Below, one piece after another: positions 55,970 through 64,000 of a stretch of DNA of 64,000 nt. Where the stretch lies: positions 1-64,000 of the forward strand of contig JBCBKL010000013.1 of NCBI GenBank assembly GCA_038521825.1, given 5' to 3'. The stretch's first letter is position 1. Each line of letters opens with the position of its first letter. The DNA is from JBCBKL01 sp038521825. Its GTDB lineage: Bacteria > Pseudomonadota > Alphaproteobacteria > Rhodobacterales > Rhodobacteraceae. The notes below the pieces were generated by a model that did no database searches, was not told the DNA's origin, and saw nothing but the letters and a program-made list of their open reading frames with translations. The position numbers and the translations under genes were made by a program.

Positions 55970-56029
55970 ACCTGAAACCATCCTGCAGAATCCTGAAATA
56001 ACTTTCCCCACTGCCGCTCCATCTTTGGG
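55970..56029 (+). promoter_or_regulatory. CTGAAA direct-repeat promoter element upstream of the isochorismatase-family gene
   Basis: ACCTGAAA (55970-55977) and TCCTGAAA (55991-55998) repeat 21 bases apart, followed by CTTTC (56002-56006) and CATCTTTGGG (56020-56029). The arrangement reproduces that at 51611-51668 within a base, while the bases between are unrelated. It lies 79 bases before the ATG of the isochorismatase-family gene. Confidence 0.65.
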
Positions 56030-56107
56030 TCATGCGCTCAGCAGACAGCGCGCCTTAGTTCACTGGTGAAAGCCACACACCTGCAAGACACAGAGAGGAA
56101 TCTGCCC

Positions 56108-56806
56108 ATGGCCTCAAGTCCAGAGATTTTGACACCAGACAACTGTCAGGTCATTTTCATTGATCACCAGCCACAGATGGCTTTTGGCGTGTCTTCGATC
56201 GACCGCCAAACGCTGAAGAACAACACCGTAATGTTGGCCAAGGTCGCCAAGCTTTTCGGCGTGCCCACCACGATCACGACCGTGGAAACGGATGCGTTCT
56301 CCGGCTACACATACCCGGAGCTTCTGGAGGTCTTCCCGGAGCATCCCGTGCTTGAGCGCACCTCCATGAACTCATGGGATGACCAGAAAGTCCGCGATGC
56401 CTTAGCGAAATCAGGGCAGAAGAACGTGATCGTCTCGGGCCTTTGGACGGAAGTTTGCAATAATCTTTTTGCCTTCTCTGCAATGGCCGAAGGCGGTTAC
56501 CAGATTTTCATGGTCGGTGACGCATCAGGCGGCACGTCGAAAGAGGCGCACGACTACTCGATGGACCGGATGGTTCAAGCTGGCGTCGTACCGATGACAA
56601 CAGTGCAGACCGCGCTGGAGCTGCAACGCGACTGGGCTCGGCGGGACACTTATGACGGGCTGATGGAGATCTTTCGCGAGCACGCCGGTGCCTACGGCAT
56701 GGGCATTGATTACGCTTATACCCACGTACACAAGGCGCCACCGCGTATCTCAGGTGGCCCACGGCTTGATCCTATACCGGCGGCTACTGCCCAAGCTGCG
56801 GAATAG
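56108..56806 (+). CDS. isochorismatase-family cysteine hydrolase (YcaC-like)
   Basis: A 232-residue protein with CQVIFIDHQPQMAFGV (catalytic Asp19), RTSMNSWDD and the nucleophile Cys117 in VSGLWTEVCNN. It belongs to the YcaC-like branch of cysteine hydrolases, whose natural substrates are mostly unknown amides. The ATG at 56108 has GAGAGG upstream and is preferred to an in-frame start 42 bases earlier. It sits between the AraC pair and a YtcJ-type amidohydrolase. Confidence 0.87.
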   Translation: MASSPEILTPDNCQVIFIDHQPQMAFGVSSIDRQTLKNNTVMLAKVAKLFGVPTTITTVETDAFSGYTYPELLEVFPEHPVLERTSMNSWDDQKVRDALAKSGQKNVIVSGLWTEVCNNLFAFSAMAEGGYQIFMVGDASGGTSKEAHDYSMDRMVQAGVVPMTTVQTALELQRDWARRDTYDGLMEIFREHAGAYGMGIDYAYTHVHKAPPRISGGPRLDPIPAATAQAAE

Positions 56807-57023
56807 GGTTAGCGCGATGTGGGGTCACTAGGTCCTCCCCCCGCCCGTGTCGCCCCCCCCTCGGCACGCAATGTGACCCCACCGCGCACCGTTTCTAGAC
56901 CGCCATGCCGGGCTTCCGTCCTTACGTGGTTGTTTCTCACTAGCCCCCGCAAAGACCTTCGACACCACTTTCTGCAACCGCAGCCAACTCGGTCATCCGC
57001 GACCACGATTTGGAGCTCAAAAA

Positions 57024-58892
57024 ATGTCTGATGCCCCCGAACTCATCCTAACGAACGGCCACATCACAACTCTTGATCCAACGATGCCCGAGGCCCAGGC
57101 ACTTGCGGTGGCGAGCGGTAAGATACTCGGCACAGGCATGGATACCGACATCATGCCGCTTGCCAGCAAGCAAACCAAAGTCATTGACTTGGGTGGTCGC
57201 CGGGTGATCCCAGGTTTGAACGACAGCCATACCCATCTGATCCGGGGTGGTCTGAGTTACAACATGGAGCTGCGTTGGGAAAACGTGCCCAGCCTCGCTT
57301 ATGCGTTGCGCATGTTACGCGATCAGGCAGATCGCACCCCTTCACCGCAGTGGGTACGGGTGATCGGTGGGTGGTCGGAGTTTCAGTTCGCTGAACGGCG
57401 TATGCCAACGCTGGACGAGATCAATGCCGCCGCCCCGGACACTCCTGTGTTTGTTTTGCATCTCTACGCCCGCGCGCTGCTCAACCGCGCAGCTCTCAAC
57501 GTGCTCGGCATCACGGCCGAAACTCCGAACCCACCGGGCGGCGTGATAGAAAAGAATGCAAACGGCCAGCCCACCGGAATGCTCATCGCGCAGCCATCGG
57601 CGTTGATCCTCTACTCTACACTGTCGCAGGGGCCCACCTTGCCGCTAGACGATCAGATAAATTCCACGCGCCACTACATGCGCGAGATGAACCGCCTTGG
57701 GATCACATCTGTCATTGATGCCGGCGGCGGCGGGCAGAACTACCCCGAGGACTATCAGGTGATCCAGCGCCTGCACGACGCGGACCAGCTCACGGTGCGG
57801 ATTGCCTACAACCTGTTTGCCCAGACACCGGGTCAGGAGCTCAGCGACTATGAGCGCTGGATTGCCATGACGGAACCCGGGGCCGGGTCGGATATGCTGC
57901 GCATGAACGGGGCGGGGGAAAACCTGACGTGGTCGGCGGCGGATTTTGAGAACTTTCTGGAACCCAGGCCGGACCCAGCACCTACGATGGAGGGTGAACT
58001 CGAAAAGATCGTCGAGCTGCTGGCGACGAAAGAGTGGCCCTTCCGCATACATGCCACCTATGACGAAACCATTGACCGCTTTCTTAGCGTCTTTGAGCGG
58101 GTGAACGGCAACACGCCCTTCAAAACCCGGTTTATCATCGACCATGCGGAAACCATCTCCGAACGTAATATCGACCGGATAAAAGCGCTCGGAGGGGGCA
58201 TTGCCACGCAACACCGTATGGCGTTTCAGGGCGAATACTTCGTCGCCCGCTACGGTACCGAAGCCGCGCGCGCGACACCGCCCATCGCAAAGATGCTGGA
58301 AGCCGATTTGCCCGTTGGCGGCGGCACGGACGCAACGCGCGTGGCATCCTATGACCCGTGGGTCGCGCTGTTCTGGCTCACGACAGGTCAAACGCTCGGC
58401 AAGATGCCGATGTATTCAGAGGACAACGTGCTGAGCCGTGAAGACGCTCTACGCATCTGGACCACGGGCTCTGCGTGGTTCTCGGGCGAGCAAGATGTCA
58501 AAGGTCGGCTTGCGCCAGAGATGTATGCGGATTTTGCTGTCCTTTCCGCAGACTACATGAGCGTACCCGCACCGGAGATTTTGGACATCAATGCGGTTTT
58601 GACGGTCGTCGGCGGTAAAGTGGTATACGGCGAAGGCGATTTCCGTGACCTGTCACCGCGCCTGCCAACCGCGTCCCCGGATTGGAGCCCCGTGAACGCC
58701 CAACCCAGCCCGGGGCAACGCGCCACCGCACCAGCACCCGAAGGCGCCCTCGCGCGCGCGTGCCACGATGGGTGCAGCAACGGCTGCGGGCTGCACGGGC
58801 ACAATCATGGCATCGCCTGGAACAACCCGATCCCTGTGCGCGATCTGAAATCCTTCTGGGGCGCGCTTGGGTGCTCGTGCTTCGCCGTCTGA
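57024..58892 (+). CDS. YtcJ-type amidohydrolase with cysteine/histidine-rich C-terminal tail
   Basis: A 622-residue metal-dependent amidohydrolase. The metal motif is HxH at His69/His71 in NDSHTHL, with HATYDETI, IDHAETI and GGGTDATRVASYDPW supplying later ligands. The last 44 residues form an unusual tail: Cys580-x3-Cys584-x3-Cys588, His591/593/595, and Cys617-x-Cys619. This could be an extra metal site. Upstream, 217 bases (56807-57023) hold a GC-rich gap. The substrate is unknown; the family includes enzymes cleaving formamide- or cyclic amide-type bonds. Confidence 0.87.
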   Translation: MSDAPELILTNGHITTLDPTMPEAQALAVASGKILGTGMDTDIMPLASKQTKVIDLGGRRVIPGLNDSHTHLIRGGLSYNMELRWENVPSLAYALRMLRDQADRTPSPQWVRVIGGWSEFQFAERRMPTLDEINAAAPDTPVFVLHLYARALLNRAALNVLGITAETPNPPGGVIEKNANGQPTGMLIAQPSALILYSTLSQGPTLPLDDQINSTRHYMREMNRLGITSVIDAGGGGQNYPEDYQVIQRLHDADQLTVRIAYNLFAQTPGQELSDYERWIAMTEPGAGSDMLRMNGAGENLTWSAADFENFLEPRPDPAPTMEGELEKIVELLATKEWPFRIHATYDETIDRFLSVFERVNGNTPFKTRFIIDHAETISERNIDRIKALGGGIATQHRMAFQGEYFVARYGTEAARATPPIAKMLEADLPVGGGTDATRVASYDPWVALFWLTTGQTLGKMPMYSEDNVLSREDALRIWTTGSAWFSGEQDVKGRLAPEMYADFAVLSADYMSVPAPEILDINAVLTVVGGKVVYGEGDFRDLSPRLPTASPDWSPVNAQPSPGQRATAPAPEGALARACHDGCSNGCGLHGHNHGIAWNNPIPVRDLKSFWGALGCSCFAV

Positions 58893-58992
58893 TGCCAGTG
58901 TCGAACACCTACTCATCTCCCTGTTCGCGTCGGGCTTGGCTAGTCCCGGACCGAATGGTTGGCACAACGCGCGTTCCGAAATGGAGCCATGT

Positions 58993-60615
58993 ATGACGAA
59001 TCTCGCGACACATGAGCGTGCGGACCACACACCCTCGGCTTGGGCGCCCTTCGGGTATCCAGCCTTTAGCGTGCTTTGGATTGCGACAGTGATCTCCAAC
59101 GTCGGGACCTGGATGAATGAGGTCGGCGCCGGTTGGCTCATGACCGAACTGTCCCCCTCTCCACTTGTTGTGGCTTCGGTTCAGGCAGCGGCCACATTGC
59201 CCATCTTTCTGTTCGCTCTGCTCGCTGGTGCGATTGCAGACATCGTCGATCGCCGCAAAATGCTGATCACTGTGAACGCGCTGACCTTCTTGGTGGTGAC
59301 GGCATTGGCCACGCTCGTTTATCTCGACATGATGACACCCGCGCTCCTGCTGGTCTTTATCTTCCTGGGTGGAACCGGAGCGGCGTTCATGGCACCCGCA
59401 TGGCAGGCGATTGTCCCAAAACTAGTCCCTCGGGAGGCCCTGCCACCCGCCATCGCTTTGAACTCGATGGGTATCAACGTCAGTCGCGCCATCGGACCTG
59501 CATTGGCTGGCGTTCTCATCGTTAGTCTTGGCTTGTGGTCCCCATTTGCCATCAATGCTGCAAGTTTTCTGGTGATACTGGCCGCATTGTGGTGGTGGAC
59601 GCCACCTCAGGACGCCAAGCGCACGCTACCGGCCGAGAAGGTCGGTCGCGCCTTGCTCTCCGGTCTCCGCTATGCCGCTAATAGCAAGCCGCTGATGGCG
59701 ACCCTCATCCGAGCAGCCGCTTTTTTTGTTTGTGCGTCTGCCTACTGGGCAATGCTTCCGCTGATCGCACGCGATGTCCTGAACGGCGGTGCGACCCTAT
59801 ACGGTGTGCTCTTGGGCGCGGTGGGTGCTGGCGCGGTGGGAGGCGCGCTGATCTTGCCTCGGCTCCGCGGGCAACTGGGCTCGGATCTTACCGTCGCGGC
59901 GGGGACGATATGCACGGCAATTGTTCTGGCGGCATTCGCCTTGCTACCCTATCCAATTGCCGCGGTCGGGGCATCCGCTATGGGCGGCGTGGGGTGGATC
60001 GCGGTGCTCTCAAGCTTGCATGTGTCCACGCAGACCTCCCTGCCGGACTGGGTGAGGGCCCGCGGCTTGTCAATCTTTCTGACGGTCTTCTTCGGCGCCA
60101 TGTCGGGGGGCAGCCTGATCTGGGGGCAGGTCGCCAGTCTCTTTGGCATACCCACGGCATTGCTAATCGCAAGTGCGGGCGCGCTGGTGCTGATCCCAAT
60201 CACGTGGAGAGCGAAACTCAACAAAGGAACGGGCGCAGATCTGAGTCCCTCCGGCCATTGGCCAGAACCAGACTATCGACTGGACAGCGACGCCGGAGCG
60301 CGGCCTGTGATGATCCAGATCACCTATGCGATCGCACAGCCTGATGCCGAGCACTTCATCGCGCTTATGCACGAGTTGGTAAGGGAACGACGGCGAGGCG
60401 GCGGCTACAACTGGAGCCTCATGGAAGACAGCGCGGCACCAGGTACCTACGTCGAAACATGGTTTGAGCCATCCTTGACCGACCATATGCGCCACCACGC
60501 ACGCGTCAGCGAAGCTGATCGGGCGTTGCAGGAGCGCGTGCTCGCCCTGCAGGCTGCCGGACAGCCTGACGTGCGCCACTTCATCCAACCAAACACGAAA
60601 GGAGACAGTCTATGA
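58993..60615 (+). CDS. MFS transporter with C-terminal antibiotic-biosynthesis-monooxygenase-like domain
   Basis: A 540-residue protein: an MFS domain of the EntS/MFS_3 type (residues 20-415: FSVLWIATVISNVGTWMNEVGAGWLM, LLAGAIADIVDRRKML as motif A, SIFLTVFFGAMSGGSLIWG) and then a soluble ABM-like domain (about 430-535: ARPVMIQITYAIAQPDAEHF, WSLMEDSAAPGTYVETWF). The fusion is known in this MFS subgroup. The ATG at 58993 is chosen over upstream in-frame starts. The 3' end overlaps the XapX gene by 4 bases. Confidence 0.87.
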   Translation: MTNLATHERADHTPSAWAPFGYPAFSVLWIATVISNVGTWMNEVGAGWLMTELSPSPLVVASVQAAATLPIFLFALLAGAIADIVDRRKMLITVNALTFLVVTALATLVYLDMMTPALLLVFIFLGGTGAAFMAPAWQAIVPKLVPREALPPAIALNSMGINVSRAIGPALAGVLIVSLGLWSPFAINAASFLVILAALWWWTPPQDAKRTLPAEKVGRALLSGLRYAANSKPLMATLIRAAAFFVCASAYWAMLPLIARDVLNGGATLYGVLLGAVGAGAVGGALILPRLRGQLGSDLTVAAGTICTAIVLAAFALLPYPIAAVGASAMGGVGWIAVLSSLHVSTQTSLPDWVRARGLSIFLTVFFGAMSGGSLIWGQVASLFGIPTALLIASAGALVLIPITWRAKLNKGTGADLSPSGHWPEPDYRLDSDAGARPVMIQITYAIAQPDAEHFIALMHELVRERRRGGGYNWSLMEDSAAPGTYVETWFEPSLTDHMRHHARVSEADRALQERVLALQAAGQPDVRHFIQPNTKGDSL

Positions 60616-60839
60616 AGACTGTACTAGGTCTCGCGTTGGCTCTTGCGATTGGTATTGCCTGTCGCCTTGCTGGAATTCCCTTGCCGGCACCGCCTGTCCT
60701 CATTGGGGCATTGCTAGTTCTGGCCATGACCGCTGGATATGTGCTCGTTGATGCGTACGCGCCGGATCGAAGGGCAGACAGCAAACCACTGTGCGGTGGG
60801 CCGAACGGCATGACGAAGCGAGCTCAACAAGATGTCTAG
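60612..60839 (+). CDS. XapX domain-containing small membrane protein 1
   Basis: A 75-residue protein: two hydrophobic segments (about residues 4-20 and 29-48) around CRLAGIPLPAPPVLIGALLV, the XapX hallmark, and a charged C-terminus. The ATG overlaps the stop of the MFS gene. XapX proteins are of unknown function but are often found next to transport and amidohydrolase genes of this kind. Confidence 0.8.
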   Translation: MKTVLGLALALAIGIACRLAGIPLPAPPVLIGALLVLAMTAGYVLVDAYAPDRRADSKPLCGGPNGMTKRAQQDV

Positions 60840-60993
60840 CGTAATAGGGATTGCCCTTGCACTGTTCATCGGCGCGGCCTGTCGTTGGTTCGATCTCCCC
60901 CTCCCTGCACCTCCTCGCCTGGTAGGGGCATTGCTGGTGGTTTTCATGACAGCCGGTTTCTTGGGCACAGAGTTTGTACTTGCTCTCATTTAG
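60832..60993 (+). CDS. XapX domain-containing small membrane protein 2
   Basis: A 53-residue protein overlapping the first XapX gene by 8 bases: MSSVIGIALALFIGAACRWF, then DLPLPAPPRLVGALLVVFMT and a short hydrophobic tail to a TAG. It shares the CR-(x)n-LPLPAPP-LVGALLV core and looks like a tandem duplicate shortened at the C-terminus. The size is close to the minimum for the family. Confidence 0.76.
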   Translation: MSSVIGIALALFIGAACRWFDLPLPAPPRLVGALLVVFMTAGFLGTEFVLALI

Positions 60994-61408
60994 GAGCCTA
61001 ACCGAATGGCTACAGTATGATTATCCGATCTTCTTGCCGACGACGGCACGTTCTGGTCTGGCTTGCGCCAAATCCTGTAACCTACTGGGAAAACAGGAGG
61101 GAGCATGGCGCATAGGGAGTAGGATTTGCACCAGTGACGGTAGAATGAGCAGCTGTGTCACACAAAAAACGACGGTCTCGCAGATCGCGCACAAACTGTA
61201 GCGGCACTGCTCCACAATCTACCGCGGATCAGGCGCAACCGCTTCGAGGACCGCGGCTGTCCGAGCTGAACGGCTACCACCGTATGGTCGCGCAGCAGAA
61301 AGCCTCTTACCGCAGGCACCGGCGTCGCAAGCTGATCCGTCTGCCCCACTATTTGGACGCCGTGATCGAAGGCTTCGAAGCCTTTAGGAAACTCGCCAAA
61401 CGCCAACG
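60994..61408. other. about 415 bases of unrecognised, probably decayed sequence
   Basis: No convincing frame on either strand. A short open stretch on the plus strand (about 61155-61439) encodes a basic, low-complexity product with no family similarity that I recognise. It separates the functional MFS/XapX set from decayed genes. Confidence 0.45.
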
Positions 61409-61657
61409 GTGGCTCATCTCGTCACTGCTTTTGCGCTGACAATTGCCCTAGGAGTGCCAACACTAGGCACTGTCACGTCTCGCTTTGATCGCAAGCACGT
61501 TCGTCTGGGCGGTCTGGCTGTGTTCGTTCTGGATAACCTCGCCGTGGCGATGCTGCAAAGTTACGAGGCCTTGCTGGTCGCACGGTTCATAAGTGGCGCA
61601 ATGGATGGCCTGTTTTACGGCGTCGGCAGCGCCACAGGCGAGCAACTGTCATGGTAG
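61409..61657 (+). pseudogene. MFS transporter fragment
   Basis: A frame of 82 codons covers roughly helices 2 to 4 of an MFS protein (AFALTIALGVPTLGTVTSRF, LFVLDNLAVAMLQSYEALLVARFISGAMDGLF-type; the DRKHVR loop is motif A). N- and C-terminal portions are missing. It belongs to another MFS group than the intact gene at 58993-60615. Confidence 0.72.
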
Positions 61658-61924
61658 CTTTGTTCGTCGGATTGTTTCCTGATAAAGACGCGATTGCCTT
61701 CCTTGAGATGGACCTGAAGGACCCGCTGGATGAGATCGGCGCGCCTGACCTTGTCATCGTCGGAAATCAGACTGAATTCTGCATCGACACGACATGCCGT
61801 CGGGCAGTCAGCGAAGGCTAAAGTGTGACGCTGCTCTCAGACTGACGCAGCACCTGGCCGAGCGATTGGCCTTCGGCTGAGACGATCATTGCCCATCACA
61901 ATCACGTCCTTGGACGGCAGTTCG
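61651..61924 (+). pseudogene. isochorismatase-family hydrolase remnant
   Basis: The frame reads IGAPDLVIVGNQTEFCIDTT, then CRRAVSEG and a TAA at 61819-61821. Similarity resumes after it, in a shifted frame, with AETIIAHHNHVLGRQF near 61877-61924. The nucleophile Cys is present, but the start of the gene is lost. It overlaps the MFS fragment by 7 bases. It is a different subgroup from the intact YcaC-like gene. Confidence 0.72.
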
Positions 61925-61964
61925 TAAGTGCCGTAGTCGCCCATGAGTTTGATTGGTCACAGGC

Positions 61965-62288
61965 ATGACAGGATCACACCCGATTTCCTGCCATATCCGA
62001 TATGTGATCGACCCAAACCAAGTCGAAGCGTTCGGGCGCTGTGCGCGAGCTTGGATACCAATCGTAGAGAGGTTCGGCAGGACGCGTTTGGGGTACTTTC
62101 TACTATTGGAAGGGGCGAACAAGATAGCCTATGCGCTGTTCCCATTCGGCAGCCTGACAGAATACGAGGCCTGTCGATCGGCGGGCATGGACGATCCTGA
62201 ATGCATCGCAGCTTTCAAGATACCGAAGGACACTGGCTGTATCCTCAGCTATGAGAGGTCGTTCTTCAGACCGTCGTATGATGTTTGA
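61965..62288 (+). CDS. NIPSNAP-family protein
   Basis: A 107-residue NIPSNAP-like protein. It has ISCHIRYVIDPNQVEAFGRC, GYFLLLEGANKIAYALFPF, and the closing CILSYERSFFRPSYDV. Length and order match short bacterial members, so it seems intact. The ATG at 61965 has only a weak ribosome-binding site. NIPSNAP proteins have no known reaction; they belong to a dimeric alpha/beta-barrel fold. Confidence 0.75.
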   Translation: MTGSHPISCHIRYVIDPNQVEAFGRCARAWIPIVERFGRTRLGYFLLLEGANKIAYALFPFGSLTEYEACRSAGMDDPECIAAFKIPKDTGCILSYERSFFRPSYDV

Positions 62289-62981
62289 ACAGACGCGCTC
62301 TTCCGCCGAATCCCAAATTGTGTGGACGGCTTAAGTCACGCGTAGCTGCGGATTGTGCGAGGCGCGCCAATTGCCTGGATCGACCTCCATAGGAAAAGTT
62401 CAAAACGGCTCCAACAGAAACTCAGGTACCGCCTCAATGACCAACGCCCTCGCCTCGTGATCGGTTCCGACCAACAGGGCCTCTCCTCTGCTAGTCGAGA
62501 CATCTTGCCGTCGGCGCATAAGCAGGTTGGCAGCGTCAAGCGAGTGCGCGGCGGCGTTCGGATAGGGATGAGCTCAACAGGCTCCACGCGCGCACGCAAA
62601 TGTCTTGAGAACGCCGCACATGGTGCAGCGGGTGTCTAATGGTCCCAACCGCTTTTGAGGATAGGTATAGAGGCAACCGTCCTCCACTTCCCGGGTCCGA
62701 CGTTTGTAAAGGGAGCTTCTTGGAAGTCGGCCGCATGAGGCCAGAAATCAATCGACGGCTTCTCCAAAAGGCTGGAAGGAAGTCGGGGCTCAGGTCAAGT
62801 TCTTTGGAAAGGGTTGGATGGGGGCCGGAATAGACTGCCAATTTCGCGCATCCACAATTCAGGAGATTTGAAGTCAGCCAGATTTTTTGTACATCCAAAA
62901 CGATATGCCGGCCAAAATCGGGGATAGCTGACAGACAGACATCAATAAATTACTGATAAAAATATATTTTATTTGGTTTAG
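62289..62981. other. non-coding gap next to tRNA-Arg
   Basis: About 690 bases without a supported gene. The minus strand has a short open stretch (62336-62599) with no recognised similarity, and the plus strand has only shadows. The 62930-62980 section is strongly AT-rich. It lies against the 3' end of tRNA-Arg and fits the inner side of an island boundary; no attachment-site repeat of the tRNA end was found. Confidence 0.5.
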
Positions 62982-63058
62982 TGGCGGACCGAGGAGGATT
63001 CGAACCCCCGACCCCTTGATTCGTAGTCAAGTACTCTATCCAGCTGAGCTATCGGTCC
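62982..63058 (-). tRNA. tRNA-Arg (anticodon ACG)
   Basis: On the minus strand: acceptor GGACCGA/TCGGTCC, D-arm AGCTCAGCTGGATAGAG, anticodon stem CTTGA/TCAAG around loop CTACGAA (anticodon ACG), T-arm GGGGGTTCGAATCCTCC, discriminator G and encoded CCA at 62982-62984. As with tRNA-Ser at 4585, the 3' end faces left towards accessory and decayed genes. Confidence 0.95.
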
Positions 63059-63139
63059 ACTGGCGCCTGCACTTACGCCCCCGAGCAGAGCTTTGCAAGA
63101 GGGCAGGCAGCGCAATCGACGTGATAGGCCTCAAAAATT

Positions 63140-64000
63140 CTATAATGCGCCGTCACCTTTCGGCAGCCTGATCACGAAGGTCGTTCCGCTGGGTCCAGTC
63201 TCGCTCAGTTCGAGCGAACCGCCATGCCCCCGGATCAATTCCGCGGAAATCGCCAGGCCAAGGCCCGATCCTCCTTTGCGCGCCCCGCCTTGGAACGCGG
63301 TAAAGAGATGCTCCTGCGCTTTGGCGGGCAGACCCGGCCCCGTATCCCGCACCACAATGCTCCACGCGCCTGCATCCTCGGTAGCGTTAACGCTAATTTC
63401 GCCAGGTTTTCCGGATGATATGATCGCCTGACGCGCGTTCCGGACGAGATTGGCGAGAACTCGGAACAACTGCTCGGGATCAGCGCGCAAGGTCATGAAG
63501 GCGGGCACGTCTTCGGCAAAGCTGAGGTCGTAGTCTCCAACCGCCAACCGTTCGCTGTCGGTGACATCGGCCACCACGTCGATCAAGGGGAACAGCGTAA
63601 GCGTCGGGCTGGGTTCCTCGGCCTTGCCAAAAGCAAGTGTGCTTTCGCAAAGATGAACGGCCCGCGTGATGGAGTTAACGAGCTTGGGCGCCATTCGGCG
63701 CACCAGCGGGTCCTCACTGGCCTCGATCCGATCGGTGAACAGTTGCGCCGAGGTCAGGATGTTGCGTAGGTCATGGCTGATCTTGCTGACGGCGCTGCCG
63801 AGTTGGGCCAGCCGCTCCTTTTGGCGCAGGGCCTGTGTCAGGTCGGTCTGCAGAGTTTTCAACGCTTCTTCGGCCTCCCGCAATTCCGTCACGCCGGCGG
63901 TCGGCTTGATGATCCTACGCGCGTCCTCGGGCGCCTCGGCATAAAGCTGCATGTGCCCGACGACGCCCTTTATCGGTTTCACCAGAAACGCGCGCACAGC
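63140..64000 (-). CDS. sensor histidine kinase, C-terminal part (continues beyond window)
   Basis: A partial protein of at least 285 residues. It opens with a membrane-proximal FLVKPIKGVVGHMQLYAEAP linker, has a coiled-coil (LREAEEALKTLQTDLTQALRQKERL), the dimerisation His in SKISHDLRNILTSAQLF, the N-box NLVRNARQAI and G-boxes DTGPGLP and GGSGLGLAIS of the ATPase domain. The N-terminal sensor and transmembrane part lie outside. It stands 81 bases from tRNA-Arg. No response regulator is adjacent inside the window. Confidence 0.9.
   Translation of the reverse strand, partial: AVRAFLVKPIKGVVGHMQLYAEAPEDARRIIKPTAGVTELREAEEALKTLQTDLTQALRQKERLAQLGSAVSKISHDLRNILTSAQLFTDRIEASEDPLVRRMAPKLVNSITRAVHLCESTLAFGKAEEPSPTLTLFPLIDVVADVTDSERLAVGDYDLSFAEDVPAFMTLRADPEQLFRVLANLVRNARQAIISSGKPGEISVNATEDAGAWSIVVRDTGPGLPAKAQEHLFTAFQGGARKGGSGLGLAISAELIRGHGGSLELSETGPSGTTFVIRLPKGDGAL

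Noticed and set aside
62336..62599. Minus-strand frame in the gap next to tRNA-Arg
   Set aside because: No recognisable domain and no start context; treated as non-coding or decayed.

Overview
The window looks like a chromosomal stretch of an alphaproteobacterium, most probably a Rhodobacterales/Roseobacter-type marine heterotroph. The sequence is GC-rich. It carries ychF, trpA, rplY, two tRNA genes and a glutathione-dependent formaldehyde dehydrogenase, two tripartite tricarboxylate transporters (TTT), sulfatases and a serine-cycle cluster, which together fit that group. The assignment is inferred from gene content; no marker comparison was run.

Layout. 1-4.2 kb: an accessory island with an IS3-type transposase tail, a type I restriction-modification remnant (hsdM lacking its N-terminus, hsdS) and a DUF5131/TcmP gene pair. 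It stops at the 3' end of a tRNA-Ser(GCU) gene (4585-4674). 4.9-20.9 kb: mostly core genes. These are ychF, a VOC protein, trpA, a dienelactone-hydrolase-like enzyme, a MarR/flavin-oxidoreductase pair facing an lldD-type oxidase across shared inverted repeats, an MFS transporter, rplY, an unusual SOD-rhodanese fusion, class III alcohol dehydrogenase, and an RND pump divergent from its TetR regulator. 21.0-34.6 kb: a catabolic block. One part is a TTT importer with a family III CoA-transferase and a citryl-CoA-lyase-like protein. The other is a second TTT importer with two formylglycine-type sulfatases, a metallo-beta-lactamase-fold hydrolase and a MarR regulator, bounded by a decayed IS3 element. 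35.3-42.9 kb: serine-cycle genes (malyl-CoA lyase, response regulator, serine-glyoxylate aminotransferase, malate-CoA ligase, hydroxypyruvate reductase, SHMT).

43.1-62.9 kb: a second accessory region. An IS3 element with a broken orfB abuts the 3' end of a LysR gene. An EamA transporter/MarR pair with twin operators follows. Next is a minus-strand set for a predicted periplasmic two-subunit molybdenum hydroxylase with two secreted proteins of unknown function. Then come a haloacid dehalogenase, three AraC regulators (two a mosaic tandem duplicate), an isochorismatase-family hydrolase, a YtcJ-type amidohydrolase, an MFS exporter and two tiny XapX genes. Decayed genes echoing the same families run up to tRNA-Arg(ACG) (62982-63058). 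A histidine kinase runs off the right edge.

How the genes work together: the right half reads as C1 assimilation (serine cycle, with formaldehyde oxidation by the alcohol dehydrogenase) plus peripheral modules that take up and break down carboxylates, sulfate esters and unidentified heterocyclic or halogenated substrates. The best candidates for undescribed biology are the molybdenum hydroxylase plus secreted-partner set with its shared CTGAAA-type promoter architecture, the SOD-rhodanese fusion with altered second-sphere residues, and the TTT/two-sulfatase/MBL cluster.
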